From NCBI RefSeq assembly GCF_014654205.1, contig NZ_BNAW01000034.1, positions 26,375-90,374 on the forward strand: a stretch of DNA of 64,000 bases, written 5' to 3'. A model generated the notes under the pieces. That model had not been told where the DNA came from, did no database searches, and saw nothing but the letters and a program-made list of their open reading frames with translations. This DNA is from Amycolatopsis bullii (GTDB lineage Bacteria > Actinomycetota > Actinomycetes > Mycobacteriales > Pseudonocardiaceae). A program made the position numbers and the translations under genes. Shown piece after piece: positions 13,401 to 18,584 of the stretch (position 1 is the stretch's first letter; the number at the start of each line of letters is the position of its first letter).

Positions 13401-16096
13401 GCCGCCAGCGTCGTTTCCTTGACCCGGCCGAGGAAAGCGTCGAACGGTTCTCCCCGGTCGACCGCGGACCGCAGGACGAGGGTGTTGACGAAGAACCCGG
13501 CGAGCCGTTCGAGCTGGTCGTGGTCGCGGCCGGACACCGCGGTGCCGACGGCGACGTCGTCCTGCCCGGTGTAGCGGGCCAGCAGCACCTGGACGAGCGC
13601 GGTCAGCGTGGTGAACAGCGTCGCGCCGGTGTCGTGGCCCAGTTCGGCGAGGCTTTCGGCGAGCCCGCCGGGCAGCTCGTACCGGCGGATCGCGCCCTCG
13701 GTGGCGCGGACGGGCGGGCGGGGCCGGTCGGTGGGCAGGTCGAGGGGTTCGAGCCCGGCGAGCTGCGTGCGCCAATAGGCCAGCTGGCGCTCGCGCAGCG
13801 GCCCGGCCAGCCGGTCGTGGTGCCAGCGGGAGTAGTCGCGGTAGCCGATGTCCAGGGGCGCGGGCTTCTCCCCCGCGTAGAGCGCGGCGAACTCGTCGAC
13901 GAGCAGCCCGACCGACCAGCCGTCGGTGATGATGTGGTGCTGGCACAGCAGGAGCAGGTGCGCCTCCGGGCCGCGGCGGATCAGCGTGGCCCGGGTGAGC
14001 GGTCCGGTGGCCAGGTCGAAGGGGCGGTCCAGTTCGGCCGCGAGCTGCGCGTCGAGGTCTGCTTCGGCGTCGGCTTCCCGCAGCGGGATGGTGCCCTCGT
14101 CGGCGACGACCTGGACGCCTTCGCCGTCGACGGTGCGGAACGTCGTCCGCAGCGACTCGTGCCGCGCGGCCAGTGCGTCCAGCGCGGCGCGCAGGGCGTC
14201 GTGGTCCAGCGGGCCGTCAAGGGTGAGGGCGACACCGGCGTTGTATTCGGTGCTGCCGGGGTTCTGCCGGTCGAGCACCCAGAGGCGGCGCTGGACCGGC
14301 GAGAGCGGCACCACGGCGTCGTGGGGCCCGGGTTCGATCCGGCCGGCCGGGGCACCGGACGAAGCCGGCAGCAACTCGGCGAGCTTGGCGATGGTGCGGG
14401 CGTCGAACACCACCCGCGGGGACAGCTCGGCGCCGAAGCGGGCGCGGATCCGGGCGAGCGCCCGTGCGCCGAGGATGGAGTCGCCGCCCAGTTCGAAGAA
14501 GTCCGCGTCGACGCCGATGTCCGGGACGCCGAGGACGTCGGCCCAGATTTCGGCGAGGGCCCGCTCGGCCGGGGTCCGGGGCGCGGTGTGCGCGGCGCGG
14601 ACCTGGGCCTGCCAGTCGGGTTCGGGCAGCGCGTCGCGATCGAGCTTGCCGTGGTGGGTCAGCGGCATCGCCTCCAGCGGGACGAAGGCGGACGGCACCA
14701 TGTACGGCGGCAGCCGGTCGGCCGCGGCAGCGCGCAGGTCGGCCGGATCGGCGTCCCCGACGACGTAGGCGACCAGGCGTTTGACACCGGGCTGGTCCTC
14801 GCGGGCGACGACGACCGCCTCGCGGACGTCTTCGCGCCCGAGCAGCAGCGCTTCGATTTCGCCCGGTTCGATCCGGAAGCCGCGGATCTTGACCTGGTGG
14901 TCGGCCCGCCCGACGAACTCGAGCTCGCCTCCGGCGGTCCGGCGGACGACGTCACCGGTCCGGTACATCCGCGCGCCGGGCGCGCCGAAGGGGTCGGCCA
15001 CGAACCGGCTCGCGGTCAGTCCCGGCCGGTCGAGGTAGCCGCGGGCCAGGCCCGGGCCGGTGACGTAGAGCTCACCGGTGTCGGCGGGGCGCAGGGCGTC
15101 GTCGAGGACGTAGGCGGTGGCGTCCGGCAGCGGGTGGCCGATCGGGGGCGGGCCGCCGGGGACCAGCGGGTCGCTCCAGGTCGCGACGACGGTGAATTCG
15201 GTCGGGCCGTAGGAGTTGATCATCCGGCGCCCGGGCGCCCAGGTCCGGACCAGTTCGGGCGGGCAGGCGTCCCCGCCGACGATCACCGTGCCGAAGTCCG
15301 GCAGCGGGTGGTTTGCCGACAGCGTGGCCAGTGCGACCGGCGGGATGAGCGCGTGGGTGATCTTGTGCTCGGCCAGCACGTCCGCGAGCCGGTCGCCCAG
15401 CAGCGGGCCGGGTGGCGGCACGACCAGGGCGGCACCGTGGGGCAGCGCCATGCCGAGTTCGAGGATGGACGCGTCGAAGCTCGGCGAGGAGAACTCGAGG
15501 ACCCGGTCGCCGGGCCGCACGTCGTACTGCTCGCGCATGGCGGCGAAGAAGCCGGCCAGGCCGCGGTGGGTGACGAGCACGCCCTTCGGGACACCGGTCG
15601 AGCCGGACGTGTAGATGAGGTAGGCCGGGTGGTCGAGGTGCAGCGGCCGGACCCGGTCGGCGTCGGTGGGATCGGTGTCGGGCAGGTCGTCGAGCAGACC
15701 GGGTTCGTCGAGGTCGAGGGCGTGTTCGGTGGTGCCGCGGCCCACGACGAGCACGGGGTCGGCGTCGGCGAGCACGAAGGCGAGCCGCTCGGCGGGCTGG
15801 TCGGGGTCGACGGGCAGGAAGGCGGCCCCGGCCTTGGCCACGGCCAGCTCCGCGACCACGAGGTCGGCCGACCTCGGCAGCACGAGCGCGACGACCCCTT
15901 CCGGGCCGGCGCCGCGGGAGATCAGCAGCCGCGCCAGCCGGTTCGCCCGCGCGTTGACCGCCTCGTAGGTCAGCGTGCCATCGGCGCCGGTCAGCGCCGG
16001 TTCCGCGGGGGTGCGGGCGGCTTGCGCCTGGAACAGGCCGGCGAGCGTGGATCTGTCGTCGTCGGCGTCAGGAACCGAGACGTCGTATCGCGGCAT
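1..16096 (-). CDS. Multimodular non-ribosomal peptide synthetase (5' part; 3' end beyond window)
   Basis: Assembles a peptide by amino-acid adenylation, thiolation, condensation and epimerization. The ATG at 16096 has GAAAGG about 8 bases upstream, and the frame stays open to base 1 (5,365 codons). Domain order is A1-PCP1, C2-A2-PCP2-E2, C3-A3-PCP3-E3, C4-A4-PCP4-E4, C5-A5(start). The protein opens directly with an adenylation domain, with no starter C domain, so chain initiation with a free amino acid is expected. All four carrier domains have LGGDSI, and all four C domains have an intact HHxxxDG. C3-C5 follow E domains and have the IxPLTPxQxGMxFH start of D-donor (DCL) C domains, while C2 resembles the LCL type. 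Residues 2-4 should therefore be D. No MbtH, thioesterase or tailoring gene is visible. The product is unknown; the family assignment is certain. Confidence 0.97.
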   Translation of the reverse strand, partial: MPRYDVSVPDADDDRSTLAGLFQAQAARTPAEPALTGADGTLTYEAVNARANRLARLLISRGAGPEGVVALVLPRSADLVVAELAVAKAGAAFLPVDPDQPAERLAFVLADADPVLVVGRGTTEHALDLDEPGLLDDLPDTDPTDADRVRPLHLDHPAYLIYTSGSTGVPKGVLVTHRGLAGFFAAMREQYDVRPGDRVLEFSSPSFDASILELGMALPHGAALVVPPPGPLLGDRLADVLAEHKITHALIPPVALATLSANHPLPDFGTVIVGGDACPPELVRTWAPGRRMINSYGPTEFTVVATWSDPLVPGGPPPIGHPLPDATAYVLDDALRPADTGELYVTGPGLARGYLDRPGLTASRFVADPFGAPGARMYRTGDVVRRTAGGELEFVGRADHQVKIRGFRIEPGEIEALLLGREDVREAVVVAREDQPGVKRLVAYVVGDADPADLRAAAADRLPPYMVPSAFVPLEAMPLTHHGKLDRDALPEPDWQAQVRAAHTAPRTPAERALAEIWADVLGVPDIGVDADFFELGGDSILGARALARIRARFGAELSPRVVFDARTIAKLAELLPASSGAPAGRIEPGPHDAVVPLSPVQRRLWVLDRQNPGSTEYNAGVALTLDGPLDHDALRAALDALAARHESLRTTFRTVDGEGVQVVADEGTIPLREADAEADLDAQLAAELDRPFDLATGPLTRATLIRRGPEAHLLLLCQHHIITDGWSVGLLVDEFAALYAGEKPAPLDIGYRDYSRWHHDRLAGPLRERQLAYWRTQLAGLEPLDLPTDRPRPPVRATEGAIRRYELPGGLAESLAELGHDTGATLFTTLTALVQVLLARYTGQDDVAVGTAVSGRDHDQLERLAGFFVNTLVLRSAVDRGEPFDAFLGRVKETTLAAFAAAEVPFDQVVDDLRPARDPSRTPLVQVLLVLQQDLVRPREAGALRLGEHDLPRPRARFDLVLEFQSQGRRFAIEYDTALFDATTIDRFAGHLRVLAEAVVAEPHRPVAELPLMDGAELTHLAELSRGPALAAPEATLPQLFEAQAARTPDAVAVVCEDRSLTYAELDDQANRLARVLLERGAAPERFVAVSLPRTERVLVALLGVLKSGAAYLPVDPAYPADRQELILDDAAPALLLTPDGRGPGSVPALAFDDPALLEGRAGEPLARATNPDHPAYVIHTSGSTGRPKGVVVAHRSAANLMAWAGNDFRDVFRPGSTVVASTSLNFDVSVFEIFAPLMTGATVEIVRDVLALGEGEHTGRPVGLVSGVPSAFAQLLAQGAVTVRPSTVVLAGEALTLHALHDIRKALPDSRVANIYGPTESTVYATAWYHDTDRTPPIGRPIAGIRAYVLDPGMRPVPVGVPGELHLGGAGVARGYLGRPGLTAGRFVADPFGAPGGRMYRTGDVVRWTTRGELEYLGRADDQVKIRGFRIEPGEVEAALRKHPDVTEAVVVARTDAGHQRLVAYVVPEAPADLREFLGASLPAHLVPSAFVPLDRLPLNPSGKLDRRALPAPDFTGATTRVAPRTDTERRLAEIWADALGLPEVGVEDNFFELGGDSILGIRLVSEAAKAGLRITTKDVFRHQTIAALAAAAGVAAPAAERQAATGEVVVTPIQHWFLDTDPADPDHFAQQLSVRLAEDVEEDRLRRAVNTVAAHHDAFRLRFRKTADGWTQDHAEPGEVDVFGAEIDIEHGPLVRAELDGTILRLAVHHLVVDGVSWRILLEDVDHAYHGRELSARSTSFQEWANRLARHDFDGDLPYWQAVDGAQIPLDTDGAGTVASTRTVTTRLDAELTRALLQDVPGVYRTQVNDVLLAALGGALRRWTGSERVLVDLEGHGREDLFDDVDLSRTVGWFTSMFPVALGVPDTGVATLLKSVKEQLRAIPARGLSYGVLRHHAGTAPAVTPRLSFNYLGRFEVEGELYRGLERELELAQHPADRRPHAVDVVARVTGGCLEITWFYSGQLHEEATIRAVADDLVHGLAGIAAHCAGPGAGGRTPSDFPLAALDQATVDRLAGDGRDVEDIYPLTPAQAGMLFHRLTGGGRHAYLQQVTFVMSDVPDPAALARAWQRVVDRTPVLRTRVVWDGLDEPVQVVHRQVTLPIEHQDWTTGPADLDAVLAADRDAGLDLGELPLMRLLLARVSATEVRVVWTFHHLLLDGWSLFQVLSDVAAAHAGRPLPTRRPFRDHLRWLSEQDEQAAETYWRARLSGRPEPARLRTDRAPGGHPVESTAALRTELPAAPLRTAAHRMGLTLNTLVQGAWAVLLARHTGRPEVCFGTTVAGRPAELPGADEITGMFITTLPVVADVDERAAAADWLRDLQDAQAEARRFDHLSLARLQNWGGEFDSLLVFENYPVTAGLGLRGLRGVETTNYPLSVVAYPGEERLEFLFGYDPGLFDAETIAGFAGHLRTLLSELATRPHEPLARLRMLTGTEQREVLGTGTGAAQDHPETTVPALFAEQVRRTPHAVAVTGAETLTYAELDARANRLAHRLLALGARRDELVGLLLGRSADVVVAELAVLKAGGAYLPLDARAPRSRLTTLLDGVRVVVTDDDGRALAHDVHNGPVVAIGEAGDEPAEAPDVPLQPENLAYVMYTSGSTGTPKGVAVSHRAVVGLARDRSFADEAHRTVLMHSALAFDASTYELWVPLLSGGRVVVAPPGDIDADVLRGLITTHGVTAVFITAGLFRVLAQEDPGCLRGVREVWTGGEVVRPAAVHQVAEACPGLTVVDVYGPTETTTFATRFPLPPGEPVPDVLPIGRPMDGTATYVLDHGLRPVPPGAVGELYLAGTGLARGYLRHPGLTAERFLPDPFGTPGERMYRTGDLVRWAPAPLSGGPGGGAPGPGRSPGCHSVLEFVGRADDQVKIRGFRVELGEIETALTAHPDVTEAVVVAAETGGSKRLVAYVVASGTPDLREFLLRSLPDYLVPAVFVPLEALPLNENGKVDRRALPAPDFVSGLGYRAPATEAERLLAGIWAEVLRVDRVGADDNFFELGGDSILSIQVVSRARRAGLNLMPGQVFDHPTVAALALAAAPAAPAAAVADAGPVTGEVPLTPVQHWYLDPRPVHPEQFVQSVSVEVPDPAALPRALRELHLHHDALRLRFTDGGQHHAAEAPDVLGATIDLEHGPLLSAELSGTTLTLAAHHLVVDGVSWRILLEDLETLLAGGALPAKTTSFRDWARTLARHTAEGFFDDELAHWAAIDADPALPVDAAGENTYGSARSVVVRLPAEATQAVLHDVPGAYRTQVNDVLLTALGRVLGDWTGRDRVLVDLEGHGREELFDGVDLSRTVGWFTSIFPVELTSSGEDWGEALKATKERLRAIPRRGIGYGALRHLAGTAPRLEPRISFNYLGRFDHGGGLGGAAHPEQSRAHQLDVIGAVVGDELELTWHYSEGVHTEATVRRLAVALLDALTGIVGHCARPDAGGRTPSDFPLARLDQAAVDRLAGTGRTVEDIYPLTPMQSGMVFHSLVDGAAGTYLNQVRLRLTGIADPERLARAWQQVVADTPVLRTRVVWEGLDEPVQVVERSVTLPVVHLDWTALDDDERAREQERFLEADRAEGFDLTAAPLLRLAFARLPGGDVLLVWTFHHVLLDGWSAAQVFGEVCARYAGAAVPGRRPAFREYLRWLGEQDTTAAEIHWREQLAGLRTPTPLPYDRRPVEAHRARSAASVRVSAPADGLRELARRAGLTLNTIVQGAWGLVLSRYSGESGVVFGTTVSGRPADLPGVEAMAGLFINTLPAPVTVHDGLTVAGWLRDLQAAQARSRRFDFVSLAQLQTWAGGSTLFDSILVFENYPFDTDAVAAYGIGLHEDGELQPTNYPLSVVVTPGERLDVSFDHDPDLFDRATVDRLAGQLLLALDRIAASPEKRVGELDLLTADDRERVLRTFNDTAHPVPEATVVSRFADQVRRTPDAPAVDGLTYAELDARAGRLAARLIELGVGAEDRVGLLLERSPDLVVAELAVLKAGAAYVPVDLRAPVGRMRLVLAEAGVSVVVAEQSYQDVHDGPFVYAAEIGAGTASAPEVPVRPGNLAYVMYTSGSTGQPKGVAVTHRDIVALASDRSFAGEAHRTVLLHSPQAFDASTYEVWVPLLNGGRVVVAPPGDVDAEVLRSLVTEQGVSALWLTAGLFRLLAQEDPGCLRGVGEVWTGGDVVPAAAVRQVRDACPGLTVVDGYGPTETTTFASRFFVAPEDAVPDAMPIGRPLDNMAAYVLDEGLRPVPPGVTGELFIAGAGVSRGYLGRAGLTAERFVANPFRTPGERMYRTGDVVRWTGDGVLEFVGRADDQVKIRGFRIELGEIETALSAHPDVTEAVVVARDRRLVAYVVTAGKPDLRAWLQRDLPDYMVPSAFVTLDALPLSANGKVDRQALPEPAAEPVAGYVPPRTETERVLAEVWADVLGVPGVGVEDNFFELGGDSILSIQVVSRARRHGLALTPRDLFAHQTVAALAVAAGSAAVTVAEQGPVTGFAALTPIQHWFFAGDFGDPNGFTQSVRIERAEPFDVGTLRAALATLTGHHDALRMRFTGGGQENAPAEPAEILGADIDVTRGPLLTAELLEPSVLRLTVNHLVVDGVSWRILLEDLETAYRGGPLPPKTTSFRDWANRLAAHAEAGGFDDELPYWREALAVDATLPVENSAETGTGTVTTRLDAELTRALLQDVPGVYRTQVNDVLLAALGRVLARWTGRDGVLIDLEGHGREDLFDDVDLSRTVGWFTSLYPVALRIDDEWGTLLKSVKEQLRAVPRRGVGFGALRYLTGTAPALEPEISFNYLGRLDGAAGSLDSSVGEGAGRAHLLDVVGRVDRDTLELTWYYSRDTHTAATVEKLAADLVAALGEAVAHCAEPGAGGRTPSDFPLSTLDQRQVDRIAGDGRGVADIHPLTPMQAGMVFHGLSQESQGVYFEQVTAVLDGVAEPRFLAAAWQHVVDRTPVLRGSVVWEDVPEPLLVVHREARVPVTELDWRDRDREEALRELLAQDRARPFDLTAAPLLRVTLARLPDDAVQLVWTFHHVLLDGWSVFQVLSDVCTAYAALRDGTAPVLPHRRPFGDYVTWLSGQTAEGAEEYWRGELAGISEPTPLPYDRVPAFAHESSSSTWVGRDLDEAATGRLAAFARRERLTVNAVVQGAWALLLARHSGEDDVCFGATVSGRPAGLAGVDDITGIFINTLPVRVTADPAAPVAAWLRGLQTTQAESRRFEHVPLTAVQAWSGVEGGRNLFDSLVVFENYPVTADDVDGAVAHGVRLRELQAMETTNYPLSVVAAPGPRLSLGLGYDPALFDEATVQRLAGRLEHLLAAIAEDPARPLRELDVLGADERDQVLVAFNDTGHDVPPVTLTELIEAQAARTPDAVAVVSREERLTFA
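1590..5750 (-). other. NRPS module 4: C4-A4-PCP4-E4 (Val-type pocket)
   Basis: C4 (about 5750-4480) has HHVLLDGWS near 5305. A4 (about 4395-2980) gives pocket D-A-Y-W-W-G-G-T-F-K, which matches a valine signature as I recall it. PCP4 lies near 2840. E4 (about 2690-1590) reads NHLVVDGVSW near 2380, so the first His of the usual HH pair is Asn while the second is kept. Residue 4 is predicted to be D-Val if E4 is active. Confidence 0.75.
5840..10050 (-). other. NRPS module 3: C3-A3-PCP3-E3
   Basis: C3 (about 10050-8800) is DCL-like with HHLLLDGWS near 9625. A3 (about 8740-7240) gives pocket D-A-Y-F-W-G-V-T-F-K, close to known branched-chain (Ile/Val-type) signatures. It carries a 20-residue Gly/Pro-rich insert at 7536-7597 that A4 lacks. 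PCP3 lies near 7100, and E3 (about 6950-5840) has HHLVVDGVSW. Residue 3 is predicted to be a D-configured aliphatic amino acid. Confidence 0.72.
7533..7597. repeat. GC-rich palindromic repeat inserted in frame in NRPS A3
   Basis: Between the conserved MYRTGDLVRW and VLEFVGR motifs, A3 has 24 residues where A4 has 4, an excess of 60 bp in frame. The extra DNA contains a perfect hairpin CCGGGGC-TTC-GCCCCGG (about 7549-7565) followed by a second G/C palindromic stretch ending near AAAGCG. It encodes Gly, Pro, Ser and Arg with one Cys and one His. It resembles the short interspersed palindromes found between genes in this group of actinomycetes; that resemblance is from memory and needs a genome search. 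Confidence 0.75.
10130..14350 (-). other. NRPS module 2: C2-A2-PCP2-E2
   Basis: C2 (about 14350-13030) has HHIITDG near 13930 and an LCL-like start (PLSPVQRRLWVLD). A2 (about 12990-11570) gives my by-eye pocket D-V-F-S-V-A-I-V-Y-K; the substrate is unassigned. PCP2 lies near 11430. E2 (about 11270-10130) has HHLVVDGVSW near 10950 plus the RTVGWFT and NYLGRF motifs of active epimerases. Residue 2 is predicted to be D. Confidence 0.75.
14370..16060 (-). other. NRPS loading module: A1-PCP1
   Basis: A1 spans about residues 13-485, ending at the GKLDR motif near 14650. The PCP phosphopantetheine serine (LGGDSI) lies near 14480. Aligning the A4-A5 region by eye to GrsA numbering gives the ten-residue pocket D-A-L-L-I-G-S-V-V-K. 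D235 is present, so an alpha-amino acid is expected. I do not recognise this signature with certainty and leave the substrate open. Confidence 0.75.
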
Positions 16097-17853
16097 TGCG
16101 GGAACCTTTCGAGCAGCACAGGTGAGGTCAGCGCGGGGCCATCAGGGCGCGGGGAGAAGACCCGCAGGCGAGGCCCACGACCAGGGAAATCGCGAAAAAC
16201 GGCGGCCGGATCCGGGCTTTGCCCCCACCCCGATCGGCGGCTTTTTGCCACTCGTTCAACAGTTCCGCCCGGCGTGCCACACACCAGGCGAACCCGCAAG
16301 AACGAGCGCGAGACACATTGATCCTTTCCAGCGTGACGGCCGCGCGCCACCCCGGAAACAGTTCCGATTTCGACGGTGCCCCCGCGGCGCCGATTAGGCA
16401 CCAGCGACCGTCGAACACGCGCGACAACCAGCGTTCTTCGTGCAACAGGTCGGTCATCCGGCAGTCAAGTGCCCCCAAGACCAGCCGGATTGGCATCACG
16501 CTACCCAGTGAACGCCATGCTCGTACCGCCGAACGGAGCATTGCTAAAAATGTTCAAGAATCGCGGCTCTTTACCCGGACAGCGAGTAGTACAGCGTCGA
16601 TTATTGTTCACTCTTCTGCCGGAAAATGTTACCTCGATTGGGAGGTTTGACTTTACGGCAGCGCGCTCACCTGCGCAGACACCGTGCCACTGGAGTGACA
16701 GCCGCCGCCGGAAGCCGGAAGTGGGCCGTATCGAAAGGTGTGGTTCAGCTTACGGCCCGTCACCCGATTGGCGGGTAACACGGAAGACACGGCCACATCG
16801 GTGAAATGATCGATCGAAGAGGGCGGTGGTGCAGATCCTTACCTACGCCCCCCAAGCGGGCAAAGTGGGCACGGAATGCGGGGCACTGATTGGCCGGCGG
16901 GGTGAACGGCGTTCACCTGCAGAGTGCGCCGAGGAGGACCACTGCGCCGGTGGACGCACCCCGGGGCGAGGGCGCAGGGCCGGCCGGATCTCCGGTTCCC
17001 GCGCGGTCGCGGGCCGGGCACCTCTGCCATCCCGCGCGCGGAGCATCCCCGCGGACCGGGCTCACACCGGGCGCTCTCGGCGGAGGCACCTTCCTACGCG
17101 AGGAGCATCCCGCCAAACCAGGGCCCCGCTCCGCACCGAGCACCCCGGCCGACGAGGTCCAGCCCGACTCTCGCACGCCTGCAGCCCCGCCGGACGGCAC
17201 CACGTACCGTCCGCCGCGGCCCGGCCCGGCCCAGCCCGCCGGTGCCGGGGCCGCCTGGCACTGCCCGCCCGGTTGCTACCCCGGCACAGCCCACCCCCCG
17301 CCCCGCCCACCCCGCCACCGCCATCCCGGCACAGCCCACCCCAGCCCTACCCACCCCAGCCCGGCACGCCCGGGCGCAAGCCCCCTCCGGCCACACCCCC
17401 CTGCCGACCCGATACGCAGCCGCCTCAGCAATCCGGCGTTCGGGCCGGCGGGAAGACCCCGGCAGACTTCACTCCACCAGGCGCACCCCCAACAGCGGCC
17501 CGCCCAGGCATCAACTCACCCGGCCATCACGAACAGCCATTCCGGCAACCACCCGAAACAGCGAAAACCCACGGCCACCATCGAATGCCGAACCCACCGC
17601 CGTCCGCAAAGGACGTCCACAATAGACCAGTCCCCCACACCGGCGTCGCCACTCGAAGTCGTTCTTCACCCATTGAGGCGACACCCCGCATTTACGCCCC
17701 GGCCCCGAAGCAGGCAATTACGCCGAACGGACCCGCCCGTTTCCCCGCGAGTTGAATTCCCTTTCGGCCCGGTTGTGGATACACTTCGCGTCGAACGCTG
17801 CGCATTGTTGCGTTCGCGTTCTCGAGCGCACATCCACCCGGAGGAGCAGCCCA
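16097..17853. other. 1.76-kb region without a supportable gene
   Basis: This lies between the NRPS start and lsr2. Open frames exist on both strands (for example plus 16826-17755, minus 16128-16541), but they are low-complexity or have no recognisable motif or convincing ribosome site. Parts near 16540-16660 and 17730-17830 are clearly less GC-rich than the neighbouring genes and could hold promoters for the NRPS (leftward) and lsr2 (rightward). A C-rich tract occupies 17060-17420. No regulator gene or transposon remnant was recognised. Confidence 0.6.
17060..17420. repeat. C-rich, low-complexity tract with G-quadruplex potential on the minus strand
   Basis: The plus strand is strongly C-skewed, with runs such as CACCCCCCGCCCCGCCCACC at 17292-17311. 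The complement has at least four G-runs of 3-6 separated by single bases, a typical G-quadruplex pattern. A direct repeat of about 17 bases (CCCGGCACAGCCCACCC) occurs near 17280 and 17326. The encoded proline-rich frames look like a by-product of composition. Confidence 0.6.
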
Positions 17854-18252
17854 GTGGCCCAGAAAGTCTCCGTCGAGATCCTCGACGACATCGACGGCAG
17901 CACCGCCGCCCAGACCGTCCAGTTCAGCCTTGACGGCGTCAGCTTCGAAATCGACCTTTCGGACCGGAACGCGGCCGCCCTTCGTCACGAACTGGCCCGC
18001 TACATCGGCGCCGGCCGGCGCGTCGGGGGGCGCAAGGTGCGGGTGGCCACCGGCCAGTCGACCACCGCCTCCGACCGGGAGCGCAACCAGCGGATCCGGG
18101 CCTGGGCGAACGCGAACGGCTTCGACGTCTCCGAGCGCGGCCGCCTCTCCTCCGAAGTGGTCGCCGCCTACGAGCGGGCGCACGGTGACGACGCGGAATC
18201 GTCCGTGCCGTCGCCGCGGAAACGCGCTCCGCGCAGGAAAGTCGCCGCCTGA
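17854..18252 (+). CDS. lsr2: Lsr2 family nucleoid-associated protein
   Basis: This is a 132-residue H-NS-like DNA-bridging protein that silences AT-rich and horizontally acquired DNA, including biosynthetic clusters in related actinomycetes. The N-terminal half (residues about 1-55) matches the Lsr2 oligomerization domain (QKVSVEILDDIDGS, then a DLSDRNAAALRHELARY helix). The C-terminal half has the IRAWANANGFDVSERGRL helix region with the RGR minor-groove hook. It ends in a basic tail (RKRAPRRKVAA), which is less common. The GTG start is preceded by GGAGGAG. It stands alone, with the NRPS 1.76 kb away on the opposite strand. Organisms of this group often carry paralogues, so this need not be the housekeeping copy. 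Confidence 0.93.
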   Translation: MAQKVSVEILDDIDGSTAAQTVQFSLDGVSFEIDLSDRNAAALRHELARYIGAGRRVGGRKVRVATGQSTTASDRERNQRIRAWANANGFDVSERGRLSSEVVAAYERAHGDDAESSVPSPRKRAPRRKVAA

Positions 18253-18584
18253 CTCCTGATTACGGCAGGTTTCGCCGGGCGAGGCTGCGGAAAGAACAAC
18301 ACTGTTTCCGCGCCGAATCACCGAACGCGAATACCTGACGACCCCATAGCGGACCGGCCGGCCGCGGCGACGAAGCCGCGGAAGCCGGGCTGCGCCCACC
18401 CGAAGGGACGGGCCTCCGCCCCCCGGTATCCAGCTTACCGGCGACCACCGACAGTTCCGGTCGGCGCACCACCCAGCGTCGCATGTGGACGATCGCCCCT
18501 TGCCCGGCAACGCCCCCCTTGTGGTGCCACACCCGCAAGCCCTACGGTCGACCGGGTCCGGGTCATCGCGGGGAGGAGCCTCGG
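18253..18584. other. Intergenic region downstream of lsr2
   Basis: A short inverted repeat (GCGGAAA at 18287-18293, TTTCCGC at 18305-18311) lies just after lsr2 and may act in termination. A further GC-rich palindromic stretch spans about 18360-18425. No gene is supported here. The last 20 bases contain the GGGAGGAG ribosome site of the next gene. Confidence 0.5.

Noticed and set aside
683..16321. Very long plus-strand open frames (683-4219 and 5825-16321) opposite the NRPS
   Set aside because: They are antisense shadows created by the GC3 bias of the NRPS. Their translations are Arg/Gly/Gln-rich with no domain, while the minus frame carries continuous NRPS motifs.
16128..16541. Minus-strand 137-codon frame just upstream of the NRPS
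   Set aside because: No family motif, no third-position GC pattern and no clear ribosome site; it would also occupy the likely NRPS promoter region.
16826..17755. Proline-rich plus-strand frames upstream of lsr2
   Set aside because: They are the translation of a C-rich low-complexity tract, with no ribosome site and no codon-position pattern; treated as noncoding.
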